A stretch of 64,000 bases of DNA from Triticum aestivum (Eukaryota > Streptophyta > Magnoliopsida > Poales > Poaceae): contig NC_057813.1 of the NCBI RefSeq assembly GCF_018294505.1, forward strand, positions 112,170,711 to 112,234,710. Reading direction: 5' to 3'. The notes beneath the pieces are model-generated. The model saw only the letters and a program-made list of their open reading frames with translations. It made no database searches and was not told the origin of the DNA. Position 1 is the first letter of the stretch. Each line of letters begins with the position of its first letter. Made by a program: the position numbers and the translations under genes. This document shows positions 1 through 11,750 of this stretch, one piece after another.

Positions 1-323
1 GAGAGATGACGTCGAAGAAGTTGCATAGGCCAAATAGCATTTCACGGACGTGCGCGTCCATGATCCCACGGATTGCAACTGGAAGTATCTGCGTCATCAG
101 CACGTGACAGTCGTGAGACTTCATCCCGCTGAACTTCTGCTTCGCTGGGTCTAGGTATCTGCTTATCTTCCCCGCGTAACCGTAAGGAAGTTTTACTCCT
201 AGGAGGCAGGTGAAAAACTGCTCGATCTCCTCCTGACTTAGAGTGAAGCACGCGGGAGGGTAGTCATTTCCGGTCTTCTTGGCCTTTTTGCCTTTGCGAC
301 GACTTTCTGTGTCCTGCTTCGCC

Positions 324-378
<55 letters not shown>

Positions 379-2443
379 ATATAGCGTGAAGCTCCTGCCT
401 GATGCCCATTGATTTCAAGTCTGCCCTTGCTTTCGGCCCATCATTGGTCCTCTCTGGCATGTTGAGCAGGGTACCAAGCAGACTCTCGCACACGTTCTTC
501 GTGATATGCATGACATCAAGGCTGTGAGGCACACGGTGGATCTTCCAGTACGGCAAGTCCCAGAAAACAGACCTCGTTTTCCATACCTTCAGCAGCGGCT
601 CTGGCGCCTTTCGCTTCTTTCCCGGCTCTGGCGCCTTTTGCTTCTTTCCCGGCAGTGGGCAGTCTTTCCAATTTTTGAACAGCTTGTCTATTTCCTCGCC
701 GCTCCTCGTACACGGGCGTTTTCGGGGTTCGGTTTCACCATCGAACAGATCCTTGCGTTTCCTCCATGGGTCATCGTCGCGAAGCCACCTTTGATGTCCC
801 ATGAACACGGTTTTCGAAGACCCGGGATATCTATCTAGCTGGCGATACGTTGTGTCATCCATGCACCTTACGCATCCAGAAAATTCGTGGACTACCTACC
901 CCGCAAGATATCCGTAACCGAGATAGTCGTGCACCGTCGTGAGCAGTGCGGCTCTCATAGGGAAATATTCTTTCTCTGCGGCGTCCCACGTATTGGCTGG
1001 CGTTTTCCACAGCGTGTCAAGCTCCTCTTTCAACAGCCCCAGATACAGATTGATGTCGTTCCCTGGTTGTTTCGGCCCTTCAATTAGCATACTCATGCGA
1101 ATGTACTTCCTCTTCATGCACAACCAGGGGGGAAGGTTGTACATCCACACAAACACAGGCCAGGTGCTATGTGTGCTTCTCTGGCTGCCAAACGGATTGA
1201 CTCCATCGGTGCTCGCGCCCAGCACGATGTTCCTTGGATCGTTCCCAAATTCTGGGTATTCGAAGTTCAATGCTTGCCACTGGCTCGCATCCTTAGGGTG
1301 ACTCAGCATCTTGTCTTTTTTATCTATCTCCGGATCATTTGCGTCATCTTCTCGCTTCTTCTCCTCCCTATCCGCGTGCCAACGTAGGAGCTTTGCTACC
1401 TTAGGATCCGCGAAATACCGCTGCAGACGAGGAGTGATCGGAAAGTACCACACCACTTTTCGAGGAGCTTTCTTCCTCTTCTTGTATCGAGTGACACCGC
1501 ACACCGGACATATTGTAGACTCCGCGTGCTCGTCCCGATAAATGATGCAATTGTTCATGCACACATGGTATTTCACGTGCGGTAAATCCAGAGGACACAC
1601 GATTTTCTTCGCGTCCTCCAAACTGGTCGGGCACTTGTTCCCCTTGGGAAGACGTTCGTGCCAGAATGACATGTTCTCGTCGAAGCATGCGTCGGTCATT
1701 TTGTGTTTTACCTTCATCTCCAGGGCCATGAGCGTTACTTTCAGGCGGGTATCCTCGGGCCTGCATCCTTCATACAATGGAGTAACCGCGTCTAACTCAA
1801 GTTGATCCATCTTGGCTTTCTCTCGGGCGGCAGCTCTTGCGTTATCCGTCTGCTTGAGAAGCAGCTCTTGAATATGAGGGTCCTGCACCCAGCCCATCGA
1901 TGGTCCAGCGTCGTCTGCTCCGCCGGCATCATCATCTTCATGATCATGCCCGTCGCCTGCTCCGGCATCTTCCTCATCATCATGTCCTGCATCTTCTACA
2001 TGATGACTGTGTACAGCATCACAGTCGTGATCATCTCCTGGGGATTCTTCGTCTTCTCGCCCGCCCGAGCCGCGGTGGTTGTCTTGCTGCCCTTCCTCAT
2101 TTCTTGCCCGGCCCGCATGGACGACTTCGTAGTCATCTTCATCACCTTGCCACCGATAGCCATCCATGAAACCACGCAACAGCAGGTGGTCCCGCGCCTG
2201 CCCGGAATCCGGGTCCGCAATAAGGCTCTTCAGCTTGCATCTTCGACACGGACATCTTATCTCCGTCTCGTTCTTTTGAAGCATCTCGGCCTTCGCGGAC
2301 CTCAAAAACCTATTCACGATGCCTTCGGTCATCGTGCGGACCATGGTCGCCTGCGGGGTAGAGCAAAACGATATTTTAGAACCAAACAAAAATTTGGCAT
2401 GACCTTCCCTAAAAATAGGACCAAAAAGAATGCTTAATGCCAA
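1..2443 (-). pseudogene. TNP2: TNP2-type CACTA transposase, 3' end outside the window, one in-frame stop
   Basis: Catalytic protein of CACTA transposons, which cuts and pastes the element. Read from 2443 leftward. An N-terminal transposase-associated zinc region (IRCPCRRCKLKS) is followed by an acidic linker rich in D, E, G and H. The TNP2 core follows, with YHVCMNNCIIYRDEH, CPVCGVTRYKK and GASTDGVNPFGSQRS. Beyond the core are MHITKNVCESLLGTLLNMPE and, near the window edge, MKSHDCHVLMTQILP and FGLCNFFDVI, which belong to the downstream DUF4218-like part. A single TAG at 896-898 interrupts an otherwise continuous frame; family members read straight through at this point. The frame stays open from 895 to position 1. 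The usual W-x-Y start of the family is missing, so an upstream exon may exist and the start at 2443 is not certain. Confidence 0.9.
326..376 (-). repeat. (GAT)17 microsatellite coding poly-aspartate in the TNP2 frame
   Basis: Seventeen consecutive ATC triplets on the plus strand read as GAT (Asp) codons on the minus strand. They are in frame with the TNP2 reading frame on both sides, so the repeat adds an acidic run instead of breaking the gene. A separate 27-bp tandem duplication (GKKQKAPEP / GKKRKAPEP) lies upstream in the same frame near 600-655. Confidence 0.9.
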
Positions 2444-2827
2444 AATTCTCGCCGAAACGGAAATGAATCAACATTCCGGCAAAATATTGGCAACTATCGC
2501 ATATCAAATACCGGTACACCTCCAAACACAAACACATATGCAACACCACAAACATATGCAACACCACGAACATACATAGATCTAGCTAGGCCGTAAAAAG
2601 TGCATGTGCACATTGTTGTAAGGAGAACAACCTAAATATAGCTTCCCCCCTTACTTACCTATTAAAACAAGGATAATTTAACCACTTAATTTGAATGAAT
2701 CTATGGTGGAAATGAGGTGAAAAAGAGGAGGCACCCGAGACAAGGAGGAGGTGGAGAGAATGAAGTGGGGAGAAAGTGAGTGTGTGGGTAGGAGAGGCTG
2801 TCCCAAATATCTTGTTGCTGCCCACTT

Positions 2828-3185
2828 ACTAATGGCGCACCTCTTGCATGGTGCGCCATTAGTACTTACAACTACTAATGGCGCACTTGGGCAGGATGCG
2901 CCATTAGTATGTTTGGATGGGCGCACTAGTTCAAAAAAAAATCCTATACTAATGGCGCACCCACTGCCTGGTGCGCCATTAGTAGTTACAACTACTAATG
3001 GCGCACTTGGGCAGGATGCGCCATTAGTATGTTTGGATAGGCGCACTAGTTCAAAAAAAAATTCTATACTAATGGCGCACCTGCTGCCTAGTGCGCCATT
3101 AGTAGTTACAACTACTAATGGCGCACTTTGCCGGGATGCGCCATTAGTATGTTTGGACAGGCGCACTAGTTAAAAAAATTTTGAT
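2828..3185 (+). repeat. Three 120-bp tandem subterminal units of the TNP2-type CACTA element
   Basis: Near-identical units start at 2828, 2948 and 3068 (periods 120, 120 and 118 bp). Each carries inverted pairs of the 14-mer ACTAATGGCGCACC and its complement, separated by short spacers. A more diverged continuation runs to about 3310. Subterminal arrays of this kind are the known binding region for the accessory CACTA protein. The overlapping ORFs on both strands here are by-products of the repeat. Confidence 0.9.
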
Positions 3186-3320
3186 ACTAATGGCGCACCC
3201 GTAGCATGGTGCGCCATTAGTTGTTTAAACTCTAATGGCGCATCAGATTGTGGTGCGCCATTAGTATATACTAATGGCGCACCATCTTTCTGGTGCGCCA
3301 TTAGTGTCAATCCCATCTAT

Positions 3321-3339
3321 AGCCATTTTCCTAGTAGTG
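3321..3339 (-). repeat. Terminal inverted repeat of the TNP2-type CACTA element
   Basis: On the minus strand the element begins CACTACTAGGAAAATGGCT at 3339. The next bases, 3340-3342 (AGT), are the expected 3-bp target duplication, but the partner copy is outside the window. Confidence 0.85.
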
Positions 3340-3990
3340 AGTGATGTGGGCAACTGGAGTAGTGGTGCAAGCCGTCTGTAAAGGGAGTTGTACCTGAGGG
3401 ATGTAGCTCAACCTTGAGGAGGGCGCTGGGAGGTGGCAACTTCCCACGTTGAGGTAGTGAGCAAGGGACGAAGGCAACCTCACCGGCTTTGTGAGAGAGA
3501 ACGGCGGGGACCCCTGATCGGGACTTGCCGACAGTGGGTTTTTGCCGTCGGCGATGGCGACTGCATCTACACTAAGCATCCGCCCCTTCCCCCGGCGGAC
3601 GTGATCCGCCGGGATGTTAGAGATGTGGCCACAGTCGTTTTGTGCGAGGGAGTGTTAAGAGAGAAACCCAGCAAGCACACGTGTAGGCTGGCCCGTCCTA
3701 ACTATGTATATTGTGGAGCGGTTTCCTTTTCTCTCCATATGAACCTATCATATTGCGTACGTGCCACTGAAGAAAAAAAACTTTATTTATAAATGAGGCG
3801 GCACCTACTACTCGTTCTCCTATAACCTTGCGCTTGGCATCTCCAAAATATTAACCTTGCGATTGGCTCTTCGCCTCTTCGGGAAGTCGAGCAATAATGG
3901 TAGTGTAGTGTATATCGTTCTGGCTATATGAGACCGAATGAATTGCTGCATGTCCACCACGTGGGCGAGGGTCGAGGGGCGAGGGAGAGT
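3340..3990. other. Element 2 spacer, non-coding
   Basis: The reverse complement of about 3345-3650 resembles 15150-15400 of element 1; shared landmarks are a CATCCC(G)GCGG-type stretch and a GTTCTCTCTCACAAAGCC-like run. Short ORFs are present on both strands but none is recognisable. 3700-3990 shows no feature I can name. Confidence 0.5.
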
Positions 3991-3994
3991 GCTA

Positions 3995-4175
3995 CATATG
4001 GAGCAAAATGAGTGAATCTACACTCTAAAATACGTCTGTATACATCAGTGTTTGGAGTATGTACTAGTAGTTCATATTGAAATCTACTAAAGGACATATA
4101 TATTCCAAACAATATGATATAATCTCTATAACGAAGGTAGTAGGGACGAGGAGTAAACGGAGGGAGTAGTAAATT
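3995..4175. mobile_element. Stowaway (Tc1/Mariner) MITE, degraded
   Basis: The stretch GAATCTACACTCTAAAATAC and a following TATGTACTAGTAGTTCATATT-like half, ending in ACGGAGGGAGTA, match a common Triticeae Stowaway layout. The left terminal CTCCCTCCGT is not recognisable, so only the right boundary (about 4170) is clear. Confidence 0.6.
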
Positions 4176-4179
4176 TTTC

Positions 4180-4335
4180 TCCTCGTCCTGCGAGCCACCG
4201 CGCGCATGGGCGAGGGAGCGGGCGTAAAGCGGACAGTACTAAGCAAGCTTCACCTCATCCTGCGAGCCACCGCGCCCGTGGGCGGGGGAGACGGCATACT
4301 AAGAAAGCTTCTCCTCATTCTGCGAGTTGACGAGA
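4180..4335 (+). repeat. Tandem pair of about 75-bp units, CTGCGAGCCACCGCGC
   Basis: Two units starting CCTGCGAGCCACCGCGC, each with a GGGCGRGGGAG core and an AAGCTT end, are followed by CTGCGAGTTGACGAGACACATC. A third relative lies at 20215-20315 in element 1 in the same plus-strand orientation, which is inverted with respect to the element's own direction. Confidence 0.7.
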
Positions 4336-4429
4336 CACATCAAAAGTACTTCAATGCATAGAGCCTTGCCTCTAAGGTAAGTCCCACATGGTTTGCCTCT
4401 TTTTTTAACATAACACATCAAGTCGCAAT

Positions 4430-5004
4430 TTGTTTGTTCACCCGTGGTAGACGATCCTCCCTCCACCAAGTGGACAACCAGTACACGTGCCAAATTACCA
4501 CATGGGCTGCCTTTTTCATACAGAAATGAGCTCCACCGTGTACCCGCACGGGTGCGGTTGGGAAAGAGACGGGAGTACGTGCGCCATGCATGCACCTATT
4601 CACTTCGTGCACGTCCCCCACCTACGTGTGTGTGTGAGAGAGATACAAACCGCGTTCGTGAGTGTTTTTTGTTTTGGGGTGGGGGGGTGGGTGTGGGGTG
4701 GGGATTGATTTCGTGAATGTATTTGTGAGAATATGTGTCGATGACATCTCAAACAAACTTTTGCATGCAATGTGTGTGAAATGGAGGCCTATCCATATCA
4801 TATATAGAGGGTCGGGCAATCCATGAGAAGAGAGGGAGGGGTCATAGATATCGATAGAGTCGAAGAGATGATCAAGTGGGTGGGTGTGAGATTGATGAAG
4901 AGAGCCATCAAAATTGTGTGTGTGTGCAAGTCAAAGATATAGGGCGACTTACCTACTGGAACGTCAGAGGACACATCTCAAGTTTGTGTGTGGCAGGGAG
5001 ACAT
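4430..5004 (-). other. Element 2 spacer left of the element 1 insertion
   Basis: The reverse complement of 4440-5004 matches 14620-15020 of element 1; the best-conserved part is the reverse complement of 4440-4590 against 14885-15020, with the shared stretch GGGTACACGGTGGAG. The sequence continues across the element 1 insertion at 31499. It has CACACA/TGTGTG-rich low-complexity tracts and no credible coding sequence. Confidence 0.7.
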
Positions 5005-6345
5005 CACTACAAAAAAATACACTTCTGTGATGATACGTGTTTGCCACAGTAGGTCGCATTTTTTTCATGCATGTACATCCATGAGGATTTTATGACAGAA
5101 TCAAGATAGTCATACCTGTGCTGTCGTAGAAGTGTTCCATGACATTACCAAAATTATCATCACGGAACTGTGCACTTCCATGACGATAAATCGCGCGTCA
5201 CAGAAGTGCTTTCATCAAGGGTGACCGACACGTGGCATCCACTGTAACGGAACGCCGTTAAGCTATCGGGTCGGGTTTTGGATCCGATAACCCGTTGACA
5301 GCCCCGACCAATGGGGATTTTCCACGTGTAAAATCATCATTGGCTGGAGGAAACACATGTCGGCTCACCGTTGGGACAGATGTCATCCGCTCATTGGACC
5401 GAAGGTGCCTATGATACGGCGACATGTGGCACGACCCAACAGAGGCCCATTTCTATGAAACGGCCGGCCTGTTTGACTTGGTCAAAAGGTGGCGGGCCGG
5501 CCCACCGAAAGCATGTTAACGGCCTGTTCGCATATAGCCCATTTACAGCCCGCTAACCCAGGGCCCGTTATGCCCTATCCGAAGTAGGCCCAGTAGCGTC
5601 ATCTGGGCCGTCCAATATGATTCAGCCTGTTTTAACTTCCGTCCCATGTGTGGCCATGACTTCTTTCGGCCCATATGAGGACGTTTGTAACTCTTGGCCC
5701 ATTAATGGCCCGTGGTGAAACTGGCCCGTAATGAATAATGTATCACTTTATACCCATTAACGGCCCGTTATTCCATTGGGCCGTTTCCAGCCCAAGTTAT
5801 CTTTCGGCCATCTCAAGGCCCATTGATTCTTGGGCTCATTTGCAGCATTCGGTTACATACGGCCCGTTACTGTCATTTTCTGCTTGTGGGCCAAATTCAG
5901 CCCGTCGTTACAGTCGGCCCGTTTGCGGACTGTTAATACATTGGGTCGCTTTCATGTAAAAAACCCGTTGGGCTGTTTTCATAGAGTTATCAAATACGGC
6001 CTATTAACGGCCCGTTATGGTCCACGAATAGTACGACCCATGATTGGCGAAATGATGATACGCCCCGTAGAAGGCCCATGGATCCTACGGCCCATATGAG
6101 GCCCATGGATAGTACGGCCCGTAGAAGGCCCATGGATTGTACGACCCATAGAAGGCCCATGGACCCTACGGCCTGTAGAAGGCCCATGGACCCTAAGGCC
6201 CGTATATAAGGCCGATGGATCCTACGGCCCGTATAGAAGGCCAATGGATCCTATGGCCAGACGAAGGCCCATGGATCATACGGCCTGCAGGAGGCCCATA
6301 GTTATAACAGTCCATGTGTTGCCAAGATTATTTTGGCCTAGTTAC
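5005..6345 (+). repeat. A-end subterminal region with GGCCC arrays (element 1)
   Basis: The terminal 250 bp carries motifs such as GTCGTAGAAGTGTTCCATGACA-type runs. A GC-rich stretch with GGTGACCGACACGTGGCATC follows, then dozens of GGCCCRTT and GGCCCATGG motifs from about 5400. At 6070-6290 these become a tandem array of about 27 bp (core GTAGAAGGCCCATGGATCC). Equivalent regions occur at 40735-42040 and 58640-59943. These are the probable binding sites of the element's TnpA-like protein; the binding is inferred. Confidence 0.85.
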
Positions 6346-6349
6346 CAAA

Positions 6350-6628
6350 AATAGGCTATTGTGGCCACTAGAAAAAAACAGAAAAAGAACTGCAGTGTCT
6401 ACAAGCAAACAACAAAACAAGACAATAAGGAAATAAATAAGCAAGCAATTAATGCTAGCCTATTACCCCTATTACACATATTACATCCACTGGGCATCAA
6501 AGTTCGCCACCAGTGCAAATATAGGGAATAAAGCAGCACATTACATACACCGGCCGTCAAAATTGGCCACCAGTGCAAATAAACACGGCAGCAAAACAAG
6601 AGCATAACTAAAACAACTTCAGAAGAGC
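6350..6628. other. 3' flank of TNPA-like gene copy 1
   Basis: AT-rich sequence with two copies of GGCCACCAGTGCAAATA (about 6500-6590), matching 40500-40650 after copy 2. I see no gene. It is likely 3' untranslated sequence, shared among family members. Confidence 0.5.
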
Positions 6629-7617
6629 TCAAGAAACATTATCCTGGGTATCCACCATGCTGGCAATAAGCTTAGCAAGAAGATTAGCTTTGTCTTGTTT
6701 GGCGCTAAAATCCTCCAACGCTTGCTGTTGCACCAGAAAGTATGTATCTGAATGCTCCAACGACTTTCGCAGTCCTTTCGCTTCTTGTCGCAGCACAACT
6801 GATCGATGTCTTTCAGCTTGTAGTTGAGACTCAAGAAACCAAACTGATTCAGACAGTCAGCTTGAATAGCTTGTGCAAGCGGTAGTGGCTAGTAACTCGA
6901 ACACTAAACCAATACAGGACTTTGGGGTTGTCTCGCTGTCTTCAAGATAGTCTTCCTTAGTTGTTTTATCAGCTTTGTTGGAGACCAACAAGGATGTGTC
7001 ACTATCCTGAACCTTATCTGCATTACTTCCTTTACCATTGCTTAATAAGGCACTCTTCCCCAATATTCTGTCAGCATTCTAAAAGAAGAAACAAGCAGAC
7101 ACATAACAAGTTTAGCATGTACTAGTATATGAAACTCATTTCGGTGAACCAGTTCATTAGTAAGGTGGACAGGATTAAACTACCAAGTCTTCTATTGCCA
7201 AGTACTACTACATAATAAAAGCATCAAACAAACATATATCTATGTCCTATGGTCACTGCATTGTCTTGCCAAATCAAAATAGAGACACGGTTCAAATCAT
7301 ATTAGTTCAAGACAAAGCAGCAGTTAAAGAATACAAAGTGTGGGAAACTACACGGCACAACAAGATTTCAGATGGGTACCACGGGTCTACATGTACAACA
7401 ACACTATTGGCTCTGTTGTGATGCTAGTAATGTGCATGATATGAAAGTCAACTGTATACACAATTGAAATTGAAATCAACATAGCTATTGATAAGAGCAA
7501 ATCTGTTAAAGAAACATGTGTGAACATACCTGATGTGCCATTGGAGTTTCGATTGGATCCTTCAATTTAAAAATAAGTTTGTATGAGTAAATATAGTGAT
7601 ACAAGAGCAAAGCAATC

Positions 7618-7803
7618 ATAGTTAAAAAAGGTGCGCCTAAGCGAGCGCTTCAGCGCGCCTAGGCTCTAGGCGTTGGCAAAATGCATTGCGCATAACTACG
7701 CTCAATCTATGCATAACTGCGCATAAGCATGCGCTTTGGTCAATAAAGCGCAAGGCGGTGGCAAAATGCACAATTAACGCCTAGCGCTTTTTTGAACTAT
7801 GGT
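7618..7803. mobile_element. MITE with CATAGTTNAAAAAA terminal repeats
   Basis: The left end CATAGTTAAAAAAGGTGCGCC and the right end, whose complement is CATAGTTCAAAAAAGCGC, form inverted repeats around a GCGC-rich body (CGCCTAAGCGAGCG). It lies in an intron of TNPA-like copy 1. Copy 2 lacks this site because of a larger deletion there. The superfamily is not determined. Confidence 0.6.
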
Positions 7804-8835
7804 AGCAATGGAATCTTAAATTAGAACAGTTGTTCTTCAGGTTTAGGCACTTGTTCTACATGAACAGAGTACAGTAAGACGCAAGAATATAATACTTAAA
7901 AATAGAAAATGAGCTCATAGACCTTACCACATTCTTGGTTCAGGACCAGTACAGAACAAGGCGTTCCCAGTCATCGTCTAGTAAATGTGTCTCAGGAGAA
8001 CGTAAGGGAATTTGATGAGTTTCTTTGCCAGCGAAGTATGTTTTCTTTAGGTAATTCTGATACTGCCACCAAGCATTCTTGAAGATAGCAGAGGTATTAG
8101 CACAGGTTACCTCATCCTGAGTTTCCAAATCGGTCCTTCTCTATAGAGAAAAATGGGAAATTTTGCTGTATTATAACCATCATGGAGGTAGGATGTATGG
8201 GACGAAGCAAAGTAATTGCCATGAATAACATTACTTACACATAACTCCTGGACAAACACCTGCAACTGGCATTTTCCTTCATCTTCAGTATAATATTTCC
8301 AAGATGGGAAGATACGCACATACGATTTAACAACATCAAATGCGATAGATGCTAAACTACGACTAGCTGGCTGTGCTTCCTCCACAGGAGTAGGCGTACT
8401 AACTGGTGGAGTTGGGGTTCGCCGTGATAGTACCGGCCCTTTGGGTACGGGAGCTGCCTTACTAAGTGCTCTTGTTTGGGAGCTCTGTGGTGGAGATGGT
8501 GCTGTGTCAACAGGAACTGGGTTACTATCGGCTGGGGTTGGGGTTAGATTGGGTGAACCTGGTTCTCTGTCCATCGTAGTAGGGGTACAATCTGCGAGAG
8601 TTTGGGTTATGTGTGGTAGGGCTAGTTCTTGTGCATGTACAACCCGGGTGCTATCTCCACCAAGTGGTAGCACTGTTTTATTTGAAGACCGTGTTTTTAG
8701 TCCGCTAGATACTGGCATCACCCGCTCCAATTCAAATGGCTGATAAACAGGAAACATAGTTGAATGTACAGACATTGTATAAGAGACAGATGCAATAGAT
8801 AGTGTGGAAAAAAGAGGGCATGAAATAGTTGACAT

Positions 8836-9600
8836 GTATATTGTTTAACTAAAATGGATAGCATGACATAATTTCACATATATGATGTCTATCTAAACTG
8901 GATAGCATAGCATAACATAATTCAAAGATATGATGAATAACTAAACAGGATCGCATGACATAATTCACCTACATGTTATCTAAGTAATCAGGATCGCATC
9001 ATTTAATTCACATATGTGATTTATATGCTAAACAGAGGGCATTTGATATGATGTCTGAACTAAGAACATGGTGTTGAATATTGTGTATATGATGTCTAAA
9101 CTATGCAATGCAAGACACCGTATGCATGATATGAGCAGTATAACCGTGCAAAGTTAGAGCATACACCTCAGTGGGGGAATAGGACTGGTCATCTGTCTCT
9201 GAATCCATATCTGAGGAGCTATCGGGACCCAACAAGGGATCTTCTTCGACAGGTAGCACTGTCTGCTCTGAAGGCCTTGTTTTCACTCCAGATTTTTCCA
9301 TCTCCCGCCCAAATGGCTGATTCACAGGAAGAGTAGTTTAATGTACAAACATTGTTGACAAATGGAAATATAATGAAGAAAAGGATGGGCAAGATATCAT
9401 TCAAATATATGATGCCTGGTTAAACAGGATGGCATTGCACATTTCACATATATTATGGCTGGCTAAAAGACATGAGACTGCATACTTCCCATATATGATA
9501 TAGCAACTAAACAGGTGGCATTACAGAACATGTCTAAACTAAGCAGATGACATATATGATGTCAAAAGTAGGCACTGCAAGGCAACATATGCATGATATC
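8836..9600. repeat. Intronic minisatellite of about 40-bp units (copy 1)
   Basis: Degenerate units of the type CATATATGATGTCTAACTAAACAGGATGGCATGACA recur through this intron block. The complementary units (CATTATATATGTGAATTATG...CCATCTTGTTTAG) are more numerous at 37740-39060 in copy 2. The repeats separate the duplicated acidic exons. Confidence 0.65.
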
Positions 9601-11584
9601 ACTAACATCATCATGCTAAGGTAGAGCAAACACCTTGGGGGTAAATAGGAGTGGTCAGCGGCGTCTGAATCCGCTTCAGAACAGATATCTTCCTCTGGAT
9701 TACAATCTGGAGAGGGGTGGGGAGGGTTTTACATTGAACCCACCATGGAGTGATGTCTGCATGACATTGTATTCCCGCGCAAAACTCTTCTCTTTTTCCC
9801 TCATGTTCAGCATGACTGTGTACAATATCTGACATGCATACCAAAAAATATGGTGAGATTATGTAAGTAGAGCATGCAGAAATTTAGAGTGATGGTAACA
9901 ACCAGTGGATGGATCCAAAAATAATGATAGAAGGCTGATGATTGTTTTAAATTAATAAAAAGACAGATGATGATTGCTTTACTATTTGTTTCCCACCCAA
10001 GATGAACAACATAGGCATACCCTAGGTGAACCAGATATTAGGCAGACATACTATTCATTGCTGCCTCGATATGTGCCCCACAACTAATTTAGAACTCAAG
10101 TTTGAACATTAATTTGGACCTGACTTGGGAGTCCAAGAGCTGAGCAGGATGATTAAGTAGCAGGTAAGTTTAAGCAATGCATAACATAAGCAGAAACAAA
10201 AGAGTGCGACCTCTCTTGTGGACCCGTGTACTCCTCAGGTTCATCTGCTGAGTCGATGATGCTGATGTCGTTGTGGTGGGTGCCGGCGGCAGGGAAGGAG
10301 ATTTGAGGCAGCGAAAGACGGTTAGGAGTCGTGATGTCTGGTTTGGTGGATGCTTCTGTCGATGGAGCATCTCAGGTGAGGTGGACGACGTCGCGGCAGG
10401 AGAAGGACAAACCACACGAAGTTCCCTTCGACACGTACCTGTAACTAAAGTAATTATGTAAGGGCTTATTTGGTTCCATGATTCTTAAAACACAGGGATA
10501 GGAAAAACACCAGAATAGGATAGGAAAATGCACATGGTAAACAGAGCATTTGTAAACACAGGATTTCTGTCAACTTGGGTGTTTGGTTTACAGGAATTGG
10601 AAGAGCAGAGGAATGCAAAGAAACATGGCCGAAATAAAGTGAAACCATATGAAAGTGTGTACAGTTAGAATGTTATTCTGGCACTAATGCACTTGGTCTT
10701 GTTTTCATGCATAGTATTTTGAAAAGTAGGTCCAGGTGGATGTTTTGCTTCATTCCTTTCAACAAAATGCATGAATAATTGAATAGTAGAGTGCCATTGG
10801 AAAATTCTCTATTGCTATGTTTTTCCGTTGAACCGAAATAGCCCTAATGGATCGACGTGAATGTATAGTAATAAGTGATGCAACAAGTGTACAACCTCTT
10901 TGCCGTAGCCATGTCGACCTCAGCATCATTGGGTTGGTCACTGAAGCAGTTGAGGCAGAGGTCGCTGTCGGAGGTGTGGAGAAAGATCTGAGGAATCTGT
11001 AGACGGCATCCAGGGCACTGCTCTATTGTGATGGATCGTTCTGTCGTTGGAGCAGCTCCGGTGAGCCGTAAGACGTCAAGGCTAAAGCAGCACAAGACAG
11101 ACATCGTCAATCTCAAGTGGGATTCTAATAGCATCTCCAGTAGATGATGTAAAATGGATGTAAAATTAACATCACCAAAAACCACCTGACTACAACAGAT
11201 GAGGTAAAAACTGTTGACTCTGAACTTAACTATCAAAACTGAAATTTACTATGGAATCTGAATGCTACTGTCGAAACTGAACGCAATGGTAGGAGAGAGG
11301 CACTTGACATGTAGTTTAGGGAGGGCCTGGAGTTCATCTTCAACCTGCACCCCCCTGAGCCGCCAGCCACCACCGGCCCCAGCGCCGCCTCGCCGCCCCG
11401 AAACAACTCGCCACCGCCGCCCCGGCCAGCCCTCTAGGCCCCCGCCCCCCTCCCGCCCTGAACCCTAAGATAGATAGTGGGGTACCTCTCTGGCGAGCCC
11501 TCATCCCCGCTGCGGGTGGTTCTTCCTTAACTCTGGTGAGCCTCCCCAACCCCTGAAAATTGACTGACCCAAAAGTCGATTCAG

Positions 11585-11750
11585 TCGAGTGAAGTGTGGC
11601 TTAATCGGAGCAAAGCAGCAACACGAGCGAGGGGGGAGCAGCAACAGCAGCTGGGCGAGTGAGCGATGGAGCGAGAGCCGGAGTAGCAGCAGCAGCAGCG
11701 CGAGCGAGCGAGCGAGAGCCGGAGCAGCAGCAGCAGATCCGACTGGTATG
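11585..11750. repeat. GCA/GAGC-rich low-complexity tract
   Basis: Runs of AGCAGCAGCAGC and GAGCGAGCGAGC lie between the first and second recognisable exons of TNPA-like copy 1. The counterpart in copy 2 (34985-35110) has CTGCTGCTG and GCTCTTGCT runs. Long ORFs on both strands here come from the repeat. Confidence 0.75.

Larger units (their letters stand above)
1..3339 (-). mobile_element. CACTA (En/Spm, DTC) transposon with TNP2 transposase, partial
   Basis: One end of a CACTA transposon, read on the minus strand. Its terminal inverted repeat begins CACTACTAGGAAAATGGC at 3339 and runs leftward. Inside it lie inverted pairs of ACTAATGGCGCACC and GGTGCGCCATTAGT, the usual subterminal repeats of the superfamily, and then the TNP2 gene. 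The other end lies beyond position 1, so the 3-bp target duplication (AGT at 3340-3342 on this side) cannot be confirmed. Its terminus differs from that of the CACTACAAAAAAA family filling most of the window. It sits in the spacer of element 2: sequence right of 3340 matches the spacer of element 1 near 15100-15400 in inverted orientation. Confidence 0.9.

Noticed and set aside
1802..2437. 211-codon ORF on the plus strand
   Set aside because: It is the antisense shadow of the TNP2 N-terminal region, which has clear domain motifs on the minus strand.
2751..3173. ORFs on both strands in the 120-bp repeats (140 and 162 codons)
   Set aside because: Repeat artefacts: the period is a multiple of three and the units contain inverted pairs, so both strands stay open.
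6070..6290. Regular 27-bp repeats as a CRISPR-like array
   Set aside because: The units are back to back without unique spacers and lie in a plant transposon.
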